A stretch of DNA of 64,000 nt, from NCBI GenBank assembly GCA_022828595.1, contig JAKGHH010000004.1, positions 57,376,422-57,440,421 of the forward strand, written 5' to 3'. The notes under the pieces were generated by a model. The model had not been told where the DNA came from. It did not search any database and saw nothing but the letters and a program-made list of their open reading frames with translations. A program made the translations under genes and the position numbers. The number at the start of each line of letters is the position of its first letter. Positions within the stretch are counted from its first letter, which is position 1. This document shows positions 10,357 through 21,218 of the stretch, one piece after another. Source of the DNA: Nelumbo lutea (taxonomy: Eukaryota > Streptophyta > Magnoliopsida > Proteales > Nelumbonaceae).

Positions 10357-11795
10357 TAGCAGAATCAGCAGTGCAAGGTGGAAACCAATAAAGGTGTTCA
10401 CGCCCAAGGTAGAAACCAAAATCTGCTCCCACTGAATATGGCGCAGTGCAAGGTAGAGCAGAATCAACAGTGTCCTTCCTAAGAACTTGATTCTTCCCAA
10501 GAATCACCTGGGCGGCTTGTAAATACAACTCCTACCAATCTTTTCTCCAAAAGATTGGAATCAAGATCCAATCTTGATTTCTCCCAAGCAATGGAGATCA
10601 AAATGCTATAGGCGACGGCTGTAGAAAGGAGGCGGCTAGAGAGTATTTGCAGGGTGTAGAATTCTCTCTTCTGTGATCTCAACTCTGAAGACAAGACTGT
10701 TGCTAGTGATTGTGTTGGATGTCTAAAGGCTGCCGCCCCCCCCCACCCCTCTTCCTTTTATAGACTTAAAGGGATCAACTCCTAATCCCATTAGGAGTTG
10801 CTAACCCAAATCATATCTAGATTAGAAGTCCCTTTAATATAATTTGGATCTAGACTTTATTAAGAGAGATAAGCCTTATCCTCTTAAGAGGATCGATGCT
10901 CCATACCAATTTCCAAACCCAGTTCCGCCCCATGTCACATGACAATCTAAACTGTCATGTGACAACTTAATTAATCATATTAATTATAGGCCTTTAGGCC
11001 CATCAGATATAAGGCTCATGACCCAAGGGTGTTGCATGGCCAACTTAGGCCTGATTTGTATAACGTGGAACCCCACAATGACCTCACATAAGTCTACATG
11101 GGTTCGGCCTAGCCTCTATGAAAAGGCCCAGCTGAATTCACTACTAAACGTAGTGAACCCCTAAGCACATCACTATGGGCTCAAAATCGGCCCAACATTT
11201 ACACTTAAATGATCCTTCAATTCAGACATCCTATGAATACCCAAGGATAATGGACTAAAGTAAGATAAAGCCCATCAGGTAAACAACCCTGTAATGGTCT
11301 CTTACACTTAATCTCTCGGTCCATAATGATCAAACATTGCTTGGCAAGGAAGAACCTCTACCCTGGCTGCAAGGTGTAGTGTCACACTCTCTGCTCGGAT
11401 GGATCCTGGGAATTAAAACCTTTTGCAAACATTTTTCATATCACATAATATACATATATACATATATATCATATAAATATATTTTGCAAAACCAAATCTC
11501 AAACACAATTGAAATCCACTATCGCTAGTTTAGGTTTCCATCAGAGAAAGTGTAAACCCTATCATTCACTTTGTCCAATAAAGGGGCTGATCCTATCACT
11601 ATAATCACCCACTTAAGTGAATTCTCAAACTATCCCAACATACCCAGGTTTTGATCCTCAACGGATCTCACTGATTGGTTATGTGTAAATTTTTCTAGTT
11701 TTGTCCATCAATCTCAAATGTCTAGGGCATAACTGGAAAATGGTCTAGGTTCAGTGTTTCCACAAAACACACACTACATGTGCTTTGGGTCTTCC
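10357..11795 (-). repeat. Copia E2 LTR fragment, right
   Basis: A minus-strand copia LTR lacking its U5 end and its first bases. It has the AGAAGATTCAAG-type R region, a TATA box on the minus strand (plus CTTTTATA, 10756-10763), the 12-bp inverted repeat TGTCACATGACA / TGTCATGTGACA (10933-10964), and the CAAACATTTTTCATA block near 11425. It is cut near 11795 by the start of gypsy G1 sequence. Confidence 0.75.
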
Positions 11796-12347
11796 CATTT
11801 GTATCCACCCTTCTCTATAAAAAGGACCCTAGGGGTCCTGTAGAAGGGGTTGGTCAATTCACCCAGTTCACAAGCCTAAGGTTTCTTAAGGAGTTCAAGG
11901 GTTTTAGAAGGGAAGGACGCCTAGATCTTGTTAGGAGCGGTTCCTGCAAGTAGTCCAGCCAATCTACAGGTACCACCACTGGATCTGATCAACCATCATT
12001 TTATTTTCTTTATTTTCTTTCACTTTATTTTTCTTTCAGCAATCTTTTAGATTTAATTTCTATTCGTTTGTGTGTTTTGCAAATCCAAATTTGTCCAGTT
12101 CAAGGCTAAGGTGTCTCGAGTGGTTCAAGGGCTAAAGAGGGGAAGGACGCCTAGATCTTGTCAAGAGGGGTCTGGCATGCCGTCTAGCCAATCTACATCT
12201 ACCACCATTGGATACGAATTTTTGATCACTTTTATTTATTTCTTTTGTTGATCCCAGTGTTCTTTTATTTCTGAATTTTGATTATTGTCTTGTTTAATTA
12301 TGAACCATTAATTTCACCATTAATAAATTTTATTTTCCTATTTTCTG
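11796..12347 (+). repeat. Gypsy G1-type LTR fragment (R-U5), first copy
   Basis: Starts with a TATA region (CTATAAAAAGGACCC, ~11816) and matches 14565-15080 nearly throughout. Inside it a ~225-base unit is repeated: GGAAGGACGCCTAGATCTTG at ~11910 and again at ~12140, each followed by CCAATCTAC...ACCACCA.TGGAT. No primer site follows, so this is a partial LTR placed before the G1 LTR. Confidence 0.65.
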
Positions 12348-12372
12348 CAATCCCCTTGATAACTCTGTATTT

Positions 12373-15266
12373 TGATGCCTTAAGGGCATCATTTCATGGG
12401 TATTTTTGGCCTTAGAATAGTCAAAGTGTGCCATTTTCCCAATTAAATTCAATGTTGTGACCTTTGAGGGTCTTTGTGCAACTTCTATGGAAAACTAGGG
12501 AAGTTACATGGCTGAAATGCAGTTTTTGAGAAGCTAGTGTGAAGTCGAGCTGAGAGAGGGGGTGTTTTTGTGAAAATTGAGAATAGAAGGGCGCCTCCTA
12601 TCTGCTAAACGTAGAATGGCACCCCTCCTACTGTATTAGCATGCTCCCTTCTCCTTAGCAAACCCTAGGGCATCTTCTAACTCATTCTTTTCATCCTTAA
12701 CAAACCCTAGCCGCCCCTAACTGTTAAATCTTCACCTTCAATCCCTTCTAATCTCCACCATTCATTCTAGGGCACTCTCTGATAGCTATAAATATAACCC
12801 TAGCAAGTGCACTAGTTATCAAGTAGTATAAAAATATCATTCCCACGAGGATTTAACAAAATAAGTATTAGAACTACAGCCTTTCTTAATTATTTGGACA
12901 ATCGAATTTCAGATTTGAAGATAAAAACTAATGAAAAGTAGAAAAAAGGAAAATAAGAGCAGAAGTAACAATGCTGAAGTATGTAACAATTGGTTGAATT
13001 CGCTAAGGCTTTTGGTCCACCTAACCATTCCAATGAATATTAATGGATGAGATTATCCAAGATAATTTGTCATTCTCGTAAACTAAAGTCTTTCCAATTT
13101 TATTTAATATTCTCTCTTGAGATATACTAAAACTACTTCTATCAGGTATCCCCTCGATCTCTCGACTAGAGTTCTCAAGATAGAAGTGCATTAAGTCAAA
13201 GGAAAAACTATTACATTCAGATGAATCATGTGCATATACCCCTATATACCATTCAACTCACACCATGAATTATGTGGTCAGCTATGTGAATTCCTCTCTC
13301 GATTCATTCACATACGCCTGATCAATTAAGAGATAATCACTCCTAATAGCATTAAGAAAGATAATTCATAGACTATATGGAAATCATGATATTGGATAAA
13401 TCAAAATAAAAATATATTCATTGATATGATTAGGCTTTCCACAACCCTAACTATAGATAAATTAGTTCATACTAGCAAAAATAAAATAAACAAGAGGAAA
13501 GAAAGAACTCATGATTTCGCCCTTGGAGTTGAGATTTCCTCTTCTCCTTGCCACCACCTTCTTCTTGCAGTCTTCTTGCTTTTTTGACTGATTGCTCCTC
13601 TGCTTCTTGATACCTCTCTAGTCTGCCCCCTACCCCTTTATATAGCTTAAGGGGAGGGGGTGGTCTCCTACTCTTTCTTGAAGTTAATCTCTCAAAAATA
13701 GAAAGTCCTAGTCTAATCCTACTCTTATTTCTTTATCTAATGAACTCAATCTCTTTATCTTTATGGGATTACATCATAAATTTAGATCTAATAAGACTCT
13801 TCTCAGTTTCTTGTTCTTGGATTCGTATTAGACATTCTCTACGAATTGGGCTGCTGCCAGGCTTTTCTACAAGTTGGGCTTAAGCTGCGGATTGGGCCTT
13901 CCTACGAATTTTCCCTAACTTTGGGCCCGGATTTGACTTCGATGTGGGCAAAATCTGTGAAAGCCCAAAACATGAAAGTTGTGTTTTGCTCTCTTACAAT
14001 CCAGCGGGTCTTGAATCTTCCCAATCGGATTTTGGATACGCGAGTTAGGCCCAGATCTTTGTCGGGCCCCTAACCTAGGTTGGGCACAGGAGCGCCCAAC
14101 CACAATTAGGGGTTTTCCACGCTGTTTTCAGCCAGAGTAGCAAGATTCAAAATGGATGCACGCGCTAGCGCAACAAGCAACGGCTTTGAATCATTTGCTC
14201 GGTTGCGCGTTAGCGCTGCACACTGAACAATGCCGAAACTGTGAAAAATCATCTGATTTGTCTTTCTTTGCTCCTTTTAGCATGAGTCCACCCTCTTCTT
14301 TGGGGATAAAAATGTGATGAATTCTATTCTCACCACTCTCCTTTTAGCATTCTAACCATAGGGAGGCACCTAACTTCTAATCTTCTCCATTTAGCTTTTA
14401 GCCATTAAATCTCAGCCCTACATAATATTGGTCACCCTCTTCTTTTCTTCTCAGCCTTAGTATCACCCTAGAACCATCCTAACCCTTCATTCTAAACCCT
14501 ACGGCACCCATATTTTTGCTAAAACCTAACTGCCACCCCCTCTTTCTCTCTAATTCCAGTTATACCCACCCTTATCTATAAAAAGGACCCCAAGGGCCCT
14601 GGAGAAAGGGTTGGTCAATTCACCCAGTTCACAAGGCTAAGGTTTCTTGAGGAGTTCAAGGGTTGTAGAAGGAAAGGACGCCCAGATCTTGTCAGGAGGG
14701 GTTCTTGCAAGCAATCCATCCAATCTGCAACTACCGCCAATGGATCTGATCAACCACCTTTTATTTTCTCTATTTTCTTTATTTTCTGTTCGTCTTTGTT
14801 CTTTGCAAATCTAAATTCATCCGGTTCAAGGATAAGGTGTCTCGAGGGGTTTGAGGGCTGAAGAAGGGAAGGATGCCTAGATCTTGTTAGGAGGGGTTCT
14901 TGCAAGTTGTCTAGCCAATCTACAGCTACAGCCATTGGATCCGAAATTTGGATCATTTTTGTTTATTTCTTTTATTAATTTCAGTACTCTTTTAATTTCT
15001 GAATTTTAATTATTGTTTAGTTTAATTCCAAACCTTTAATTTCAGCATTAATAAATTTTATTTTCTGATTTTTTGCAATTCCGAATTCCATTTTCTTTTA
15101 TTTGTCCAGAACAAAGAGAAATAATAACTTTTCCCTCGCTTCTTTGTGGGTTCGACCCCTTCCTCACCACGTACTACGTTGTTTAAGGTTATGTGAGGAT
15201 TGGAAAAATTATATATCTCTAAACTGGTGTTCCAAAGTGGTTAATGACATGCTTCCAGCAACACCA
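12373..15266 (+). mobile_element. Gypsy G1 5' LTR, split by a nested LTR
   Basis: Likely LTR of a plus-strand Ty3/gypsy element. It begins TGATGCC, itself part of an inverted repeat (TGATGCC / GGGCATCA), and ends ACACCA at 15266 just before a tRNA-Asp primer site. The segment 12780-14280 is a later minus-strand gypsy LTR; without it the LTR is ~1.4 kb. The R-U5 part (14565-15080) has TATAAAAAGGACC at ~14576 and the same internal ~190-225-base duplication as 11796-12347. The left end is a best guess; the right end is fixed by the primer site. Confidence 0.6.
12780..14280 (-). repeat. Gypsy LTR fragment nested in the G1 LTR
   Basis: In plus reading it starts TGATAGCTATAAATA, followed by CTAGCAAGTGCACTAG, the LTR 3' end also seen in B and B', and includes CCATGGAC-free blocks shared with C and D (e.g. 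AAAACATGAAAGTTGTG at ~13965 and TGAATCTTCCCAATCGGA at ~14010). A TATATAAAG box lies on the minus strand near 13640. It breaks off near 14280, ~125-150 bases before the expected LTR start, so it is truncated. It lies inside the LTR of G1, so it inserted later. Confidence 0.65.
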
Positions 15267-15272
15267 AGTTTT

Positions 15273-15290
15273 TGGTGCCTTTGCTAGGGA
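15273..15290 (+). promoter_or_regulatory. Primer-binding site (tRNA-Asp), G1, worn
   Basis: TGGTGCCTTTGCTAGGGA matches 14 of 18 bases of the tRNA-Asp primer site seen intact in B and B' (TGGCGCCGTTGCCGGGGA). Three of the four changes are C-to-T or G-to-A. It fixes the element as Ty3/gypsy, plus strand. Confidence 0.75.
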
Positions 15291-15959
15291 AGCAACGGAG
15301 AAAATTTTTTATTTTCTTTGTCCAGATTTGTTTCATTATTTTTTATTTTTGTTTGATTACTTGATCTGTAATCTTATTTTAATTCTTGTTTCTCCTTGAT
15401 TTAGCAGGACATAATAGCGAAAGGTGGGGTACCGGAGCATTGCAGGACTGCGGAAGAAAAGAGAAGAGAAGAGAAATGGGATTGCATTTCAGGTGTAGTC
15501 AATCCATTTTATTTTTAATTTTTTTATTCGTATTTTTGAACTCTTTTCTTTGGTTGAATAGTGATTTTTTAATTTTTAATTATTTTTTTTTCTAGATCCA
15601 ATTTATTTTTTTAGTATTATTTTTCTTCTATTTTGTTTCTAGATCTATTTTTCTTTCTTTATTTTAATTTCTTGTTCAAATTTCTACCTTATTAGGCTTA
15701 TGTTTTTCTTTTATTTCAGATAAAAAACAAAAAAATATTTTGTTTATTTTATTTATTGCCGCATAATTTTCTTTTGTTTATTTTATTTTCGGTTTAATTT
15801 TTAGAATAGCAATTTTATTGTTAGAATTTATTTTGGAAGTAGTTAATTTCTTTTTTTAGCATAATTATTTCTTTTATTTTCTGTTTGTTATAATTAGTTG
15901 TTGCCTTATTTAATTTCCTTTTTTAGTTATTTAATTGAATAATTAATTGTTAACTAGGA

Positions 15960-16080
15960 AATTGTCCAAATTTTTTAATTTGAATTTGAATTTGAATTTT
16001 AATTTTAATTCAAATCTGAGTCTGAATTTGAATTTGAATTTCAAATTTCAAAATTTAAATTTAAATTTTCGAATTTCAAA
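15960..16080. repeat. GAATTT-type hexamer array 1
   Basis: Runs of TTTGAA and AAATTT units, first in TTTGAATTTGAATTT phase and then in the inverted phase AAATTTCAAAATTTAAATTT, so the block can fold back on itself. Confidence 0.7.
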
Positions 16081-16779
16081 AAAATTAAAAATATATAAAA
16101 TATAAGAATATAAAATAGTAATTAATATTTTAAAAGTTTTGCATTTGCATCCCAACATTTAGGGTTTCATATTCTAGGGCATGCATCATATAGGTTTATT
16201 TAATTGCTAAAATTATTTTGTTAGTTGTGAATGTGCTAGGTTTTCTTTTTATTTTAATTGCTTCTTGTGCTTAGTTTATTTTATTCTTTTATGTTATCTT
16301 GTTGAATTGCATTTTAGAAATAATTGTTCATGCATTGTAATTAGTTGCATTCATTTTGTTTAATTGTTTTTCTTTCCGTTAATCCATTTAATGGCAATCC
16401 AACTTAAATAAGATAAGGTGGGGATTTCATCACCCTTCATTGGCCCAAAAATCACCACCCTTCACGTGTGGTTCACCCTAACCCTAATTTAAAATTTGGA
16501 TAGCAAGATCCTTTAGGGAAGCCTCACATTTGGTTCAAAGGTGTGTTGAATTTTAGAAAAACTTGTGATTACCTTCCATACGCCTAAGCGGATTTTGTGG
16601 TTACTAAATTAGGTCCTTGCGAGAGCAAGGGGAGCCTCCCACATCCCCACCTCTTACTTGGCTAACCAAAGGAAGTGGTGTAATTCCATGTGAACCTAAA
16701 AGGATTCACATTGGTTGAACCACCAGTTTAAGAAACCCTAGGTCAGCCCATAGGTCGTGTGTGTGAAATGCTTGCATTT

Positions 16780-17060
16780 TTTTAATTTTAAAAATTCAAA
16801 TTTGAATTTAAATTTTAGGAATTTAAATTTCAAATTTAAAAAAAAAAGAGAAAAAAATAAAATTCAAATATGAATTTAAATTTTAGGAATTTAAGTTTCA
16901 AAATCTAAATTTGAATTTAAATTTCAAATTTTAAATAAAAAAACATAAAAAAAAAAAAAGATAAAATAAAAAATTTAAAAATTCAAATTTGAGTTTAAAT
17001 TTCAAAATCTAAATTTGAAATTAAAATTCCAAATTTAAATTTCAAAAGAAAAAGAAAGAA
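16780..17060. repeat. GAATTT-type hexamer array 2
   Basis: A second array of AAATTCAAATTTGAATTTAA-like units interspersed with A-runs. It has the same composition as 15960-16080 and ends just before the gag-like sequence. Confidence 0.7.
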
Positions 17061-17150
17061 AAGAAGAAAAAGGGGGGTGAAAACAAAATAAGATAAAATG
17101 AATTCAATGGCTAGAGTTTGTAGAATGAGAAACTGCTTCCAACCTAAGCC

Positions 17151-18029
17151 ATAGATAGATTGGAACCATGTGTCTCGACAACTGGACAAGATTAATGGGA
17201 TGGCCCAAAGAATTGACCAAGTCCTTGCATATCGTTAACAAAGTGGCCCATACCCAACCTTGTCATCCTATCCATCATGTTAGCTAGTGCCCTGCGAAGG
17301 GCCCATGTCAACCAATCATTCCAGACCAAGTACATGCAACCAATAGATTTTTCCAAGCCAATGCTAGCCCATCCTTTCACTCATATAACCCTGGGTGGGA
17401 AAATCAACCCAACTTTCACTTACAGAGTCCAAGTCCAAGAAACTCCTCTGCCAGATGTGCACTCCCAATGGTTTGAAGCTAAAACTCACTGGGAGTACAA
17501 TGATTACCCTGGGACTCAACCGGCTTAACCATGTCAAACCTACATAGAGTCCCAATAGTATCATCATCCATCTAACTCCATGGTCCACAATTTCAGAGGC
17601 CACAAGTATAGAACCAATTCCTGCAGATGTACACTAGAAATCAACCGGCTCAAGCTTATCAGGCTCACCCATAACCTCCCCATGCCTGTACAGTCGATGA
17701 CCAATTCATGCTGCTTCAGCAATTGATCCTAAATCAGCAATAGTTCATCGATAGATTAGAGAGCCAAATAGGACAACTAGTCAAAGCCAAGAAAAGGAGA
17801 GAAGTAGGGCAACTACCAAGTCAATCGATTGTGAATCCTAGAAATCAGCCACTGGGTTTTCTTCCACAACAAATTCAACCACCCCCTAAGAACCCTCAGT
17901 CTAAAAATACCAAGGCTATTACAAGCTTAAGGAGTGGGAGGATTTTAGAAGACCTGTGTGAGAAAAAAAGAGTTAGTGAAAAGGATCAAGAAGACCCTAA
18001 GTTGGGGGGAGAAGAAGAAGAAGACCCCA
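17151..18029 (+). pseudogene. Gypsy G1 gag remnant (Athila/Tat type)
   Basis: Degraded gag in several frames. One frame near 17368 reads SYNPGWENQPNF, the conserved block that follows the zinc knuckle in Athila/Tat gag; another near 17750-17950 reads LESQIGQL, then VNPRNQPLGFLPQQ and AITSLRSGR, matching the VGQL...NPR...AITLRNGK block of Athila B (40130-40270). Gag forms the particle and binds RNA. No capsid core, protease or pol is present: at 18030 the sequence changes to a copia LTR. Confidence 0.7.
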
Positions 18030-18480
18030 AGGTGCAGTGTCACACTCTTTGCTTAGATGGATCCCGGGAATTAGAACATTTTGCAAACATTTTTCATAAA
18101 ACATAATAATAATATATAAATATATTTTGCAAAAACCAAATCTCAAAAACATTTGAAATCCATTGCCAACAGTTTAGGTTTCCATCAAAGAGAGGGTAAA
18201 CCCTATCAATCATTTTGTCCGACAAAGGGGTTGATCCTATCACTATGATCACCCACTCAAGTGAATTCTTAGTGTCAACCTTGGTAGGATAAACTCCCAA
18301 ATCTATCAAATGGCTAAGAACATTCTAAACTAACACAAGTCTCATGAGTGTCCAATTTAAGTGGAAAATTCACATAAACATACCAATGTCAACATGAAAC
18401 AATAATATACTTTTATTCATTTACAATAAATGTATCTATACATCAATCTAATTGGAGTTAAGGGCATACATTGTCTAACA
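18030..18480 (-). repeat. Copia LTR fragment, U3 start
   Basis: Minus-strand LTR piece: in plus reading it ends GGCATACATTGTCTAACA at 18480, the terminal TGTTAGACAATG on the minus strand. It covers only the first ~450 bases of the LTR (including the AATCAGCCCC-like GGGGTTGATCCTATCACTA block near 18225) and is fused to G1 gag at 18030. Confidence 0.75.
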
Positions 18481-18940
18481 ATGTATGGGAGTCTCCTTGA
18501 AGGATGAAGGAAGGCTAAAGCTAAAGGGTATGCTTAAAAGCTCTGAGCAACAGCGTGGTAGAAAGATGGAATGATAGAATGAAGTTCTCATTTTGAGTTA
18601 GACCTCTATTTATAGGGAGAGATCCCGAGGTCGAAAAAGGAAGGAACTAAAAGTGTTTGATTCCCACTAGGAAAGGGAATCTTCGATTCGGTGTCAGTTG
18701 TCAAGGAACATCACTAAGGTTTCGCCACATGTCTTATGGGATATCCCAAGGATGAGGTTTCCTTTTGTTTGAGGATTCTCATAATACACGTATGCTACTT
18801 CCTTTTGTGAATCTCCTAAACTGACATGGCATATATGACGTCAATACTAGTCTCACATATATTTTCTAATCCTACTAGGCATTTTGTCATGCACGGCACC
18901 AGTGAAGCATTGACTTCTTTGTTCACCTTTGTCCTATGAT
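18481..18940. other. Unassigned 5' part of element H
   Basis: No reading frame and no match to the LTR families of the window. On the minus strand CCCTATAAATAGAGG (~18610) would be a good TATA box, so this may be the promoter end of an unidentified element or LTR. I cannot place its borders. Confidence 0.3.
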
Positions 18941-19245
18941 GGACTTGAGCTCTTCGCAGGTTTGTGATGGCTTTGAGTTCATCAAAAACTCATGGTGGCT
19001 TGTGCTCATCGTGCATATGCGATGAATCTAAATTCATCGTAGGCTTGCGATGGCTTTATGCTCATCGCAGGTTTGCAATGGCTATGAGATTGTCTTTGGT
19101 ATTATGGCTTTGGGTATTGCGGGCCTATGGTGGCCTAAAGCTCATCGCAAGCTCGTTTTATGCTCTGAGTTCATTGCAAACTTGTATAGACTCAAAGCTC
19201 ATTACAGGTTTGTGTCTAGTCTTGAACTCATCACGGGTATCGTTT
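18941..19245. repeat. Degenerate minisatellite, GGCTTTGAGCTCATCGCAGG-like unit
   Basis: About nine to ten imperfect repeats of a ~30-36-base unit built on GAGCTCATCGCAGGTTTGCG and GATGGCTT: GAGCTCTTCGCAGGTTTGTG (~18949), GTGCTCATCG (~19006), AATTCATCGTAGGCTTGCGA (~19030), ATGCTCATCGCAGGTTTGCA (~19058), AAGCTCATCGCAAGC (~19138) and so on to AACTCATCACGGG. It lies 5' of the PMD coding remnant on the same strand. Confidence 0.7.
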
Positions 19246-19299
19246 TGGCATTGGTTTAGCACCTTTTATGCTACTATAGTTGTAGTGATCAACATGTAC

Positions 19300-20100
19300 C
19301 TACAATTAGCCCCCCTACTTATTGATAAGTGGGAGCTTACTGATAAGCATTTGTGTTTTCAAGGTTTGCTTTGGAGGTTTGTGACAAAGTGATGGGTACA
19401 GAGAACCATGGGTTTCGTGGCACCTTGTTTTTGTGATTCTCCATGGATTGTAGTGAACGGTTCCCCTAGCTTAGGGTGTGCGTTCACTGTGTTGGGTTTG
19501 GTGATCATTCTTGTTCCTAGTTGGGATGTATGGCAGACTATGTTCATGATTTTTTTTTTTAATTTGGGTAAGTTATCAGCCCCCCTGCTTATTGGTAACT
19601 GTGAGCTTACCAATAAGCATTTTTGTTTTACTATATCTTGTTGTTATTTGGGTGACAAGCGAGGGTGGTTGCTTTGAGTTCATCTCCTATTTTCTTTGTA
19701 ATCTGGCATTGGTTATTTGGTCATTTGGATTGGATGTGTTATTATTCTTAGATCCCCTATCTTATGACAAGGTGCTTTCTATCGAGAGGCAATTTGACAT
19801 TAGACCGTTTGGCGAAGTTCTCAGCCCCCTGCATTTTGATAGAAAGTAGCTTGTTAAAAGGCAACTACTAGCTGGTAATTTGCATTCCAGCACCCCTATT
19901 ATTGTCAGGGTAGTATGTATTGGTAATTTGAGTTTTAGCCCCCTTGTTTCTCGATAGGAACTGCTTTGCCAAAGACAATTAAGGTTGTGGTTTTGATTTC
20001 CAACCCCCTATCTTTGGTAGAGTGTTTTTTTTTGTTGTGAAATACATTTGGGAATTTGCTAATCTTGGAAAGGCTTTCAGCCCCCCTTTGTGTTGGTGGT
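19300..20100 (+). repeat. Array of CAGCCCCCCT-type motifs
   Basis: The motif YAGCCCCCCT followed by a T-rich TTnnTGATAGG-like tail recurs at ~19308, 19577, 19820, 19890 (AGCACCCCT), 19936, 20003 (AACCCCCT) and 20078, with weaker copies at ~19748 and ~20738. The copy at 19577 leads into a perfect 12-bp inverted repeat, GCTTATTGGTAA (19587-19598) and TTACCAATAAGC (19607-19618), loop 8. No convincing protein is encoded; several short open frames overlap here. Confidence 0.6.
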
Positions 20101-20639
20101 GTGCCTAATTCACGGTTCTCTGATCTCTGTGGGAATTCATTGGGGGATGTAGGGGCTCTTCGCATTCTTGTTTTATTTGATTGCGGTGAGACTGACCGTT
20201 ATGTGTGTGATGTGGTTTTTTTCATCATGTCTCACTCATAACTGTCGACTCGTGTTAATGCACTATAGAAGGGAATCAAACTCGGGATTAGGTGCTAACT
20301 TTTGTGGGGACCTATTGGCGTGGCTGTCCTTTTAAATTGATCTACTGATTGTCCCACTTTTTGTGGGGATAATTTCATAATTTTCATGGGCCTTCTTTTT
20401 TGGTTGAGTGACGGCGGGAGACTAGTAGTCATTTCCTTCAATCTTCCATGGCACCATTTGGACTTCTAGACTCGTGCGAAGTTTCTATAAGAAGGTAATG
20501 CTCAAAAAATTTTGTGATTGCATTTCTTCTTTGAGTGTGTTATGCCTTCTGTGTTCATTTGATCTCCCTTTTCAATTTCTCTTCTTCAATTTCTTTAGAC
20601 TTTCTATACTCAGTAATGCCTCTTCATGCTTAGAAGAAG

Positions 20640-21218
20640 TTTGAATGTCTGTTTGTTGATTCTTTTAGAGTCTTTGACACTATGGATATGCTTTCTGAGC
20701 ACAAGTTTGCTAAAATGACTGATAGTGGAAAGGGTTTTTGGCCCCCTATGCCAATGTCGAGGGCCAAAGGCGACGAGTTTGATGCCATAGAGGGGAAGGA
20801 ACTAATGTTCTTGTATGGTCATTGGGATTGTTTTGTATCATTCTAGTGTTATGAGCCGAGGATTGATGATTCGAAGTCTCTGGTGAACTACTTGGTTGGG
20901 CGCTACATACTGGAGAACCTTATGTTTTGCTAGTTGCTCCATGATGTCGGGATTCTTTGCTTCATTGACTGTTTCATGGATCTTCCTAGAAATATGGGAA
21001 TCAGCCACATGAAGCCTCTTCTTGAGCATTGATGTTGCCATACTCACACCTTCGTGGGTGCTTTTGGTAAGTTTGGCATTACTGTCAAACATGTTGTTAA
21101 TTTACAGGCTCTTTCGATGGGAGGAGTGGTATCTATTTAGCATTTATAGGTCATGGAAACGATTCCTTCTAATATTTTTGACTTGTACGTGAAGCTAACA
21201 GAGGAGATCTGATGGGTT
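20640..21218 (+). pseudogene. Plant mobile domain (PMD) protein remnant, N-terminal part
   Basis: One frame reads LHDVGILCFIDCF, GISHMKPLLEH, a stop where Trp is expected, then HTHTF (21039), FGITVKHVVNLQAL. This fits the plant mobile domain pattern: a Gly-containing helix, a (L/I)-rich helix ending in W, the THTF box, then GE-type sequence with TLEDV..L.GL. PMD proteins occur in transposable elements and in domesticated MAIN-like genes. Stops and frameshifts show it is dead. Gypsy D cuts it at 21219; it continues after ~23720. Recognition is by pattern memory, so moderate confidence. Confidence 0.55.

Larger units (their letters stand above)
15291..17150 (+). other. Gypsy G1 AT-rich 5' leader
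   Basis: About 1.9 kb of very AT-rich sequence with no reading frame of note, between the primer site and gag. Two stretches are arrays of GAATTT/AAATTC-like hexamers (15960-16080, 16780-17060). Between them is less repetitive sequence, including an island at ~16410-16770. Long leaders are usual for Athila/Tat-type gypsy elements. Confidence 0.55.

Noticed and set aside
18941..19245. CRISPR-like array
   Set aside because: Repeats are degenerate and adjoining, with no unique spacers of constant length, in a plant nuclear context.
18964..19849. Short plus-strand open frames over the minisatellite and C-run array
   Set aside because: They overlap one another in different frames, follow the repeat structure and have no recognisable domain.
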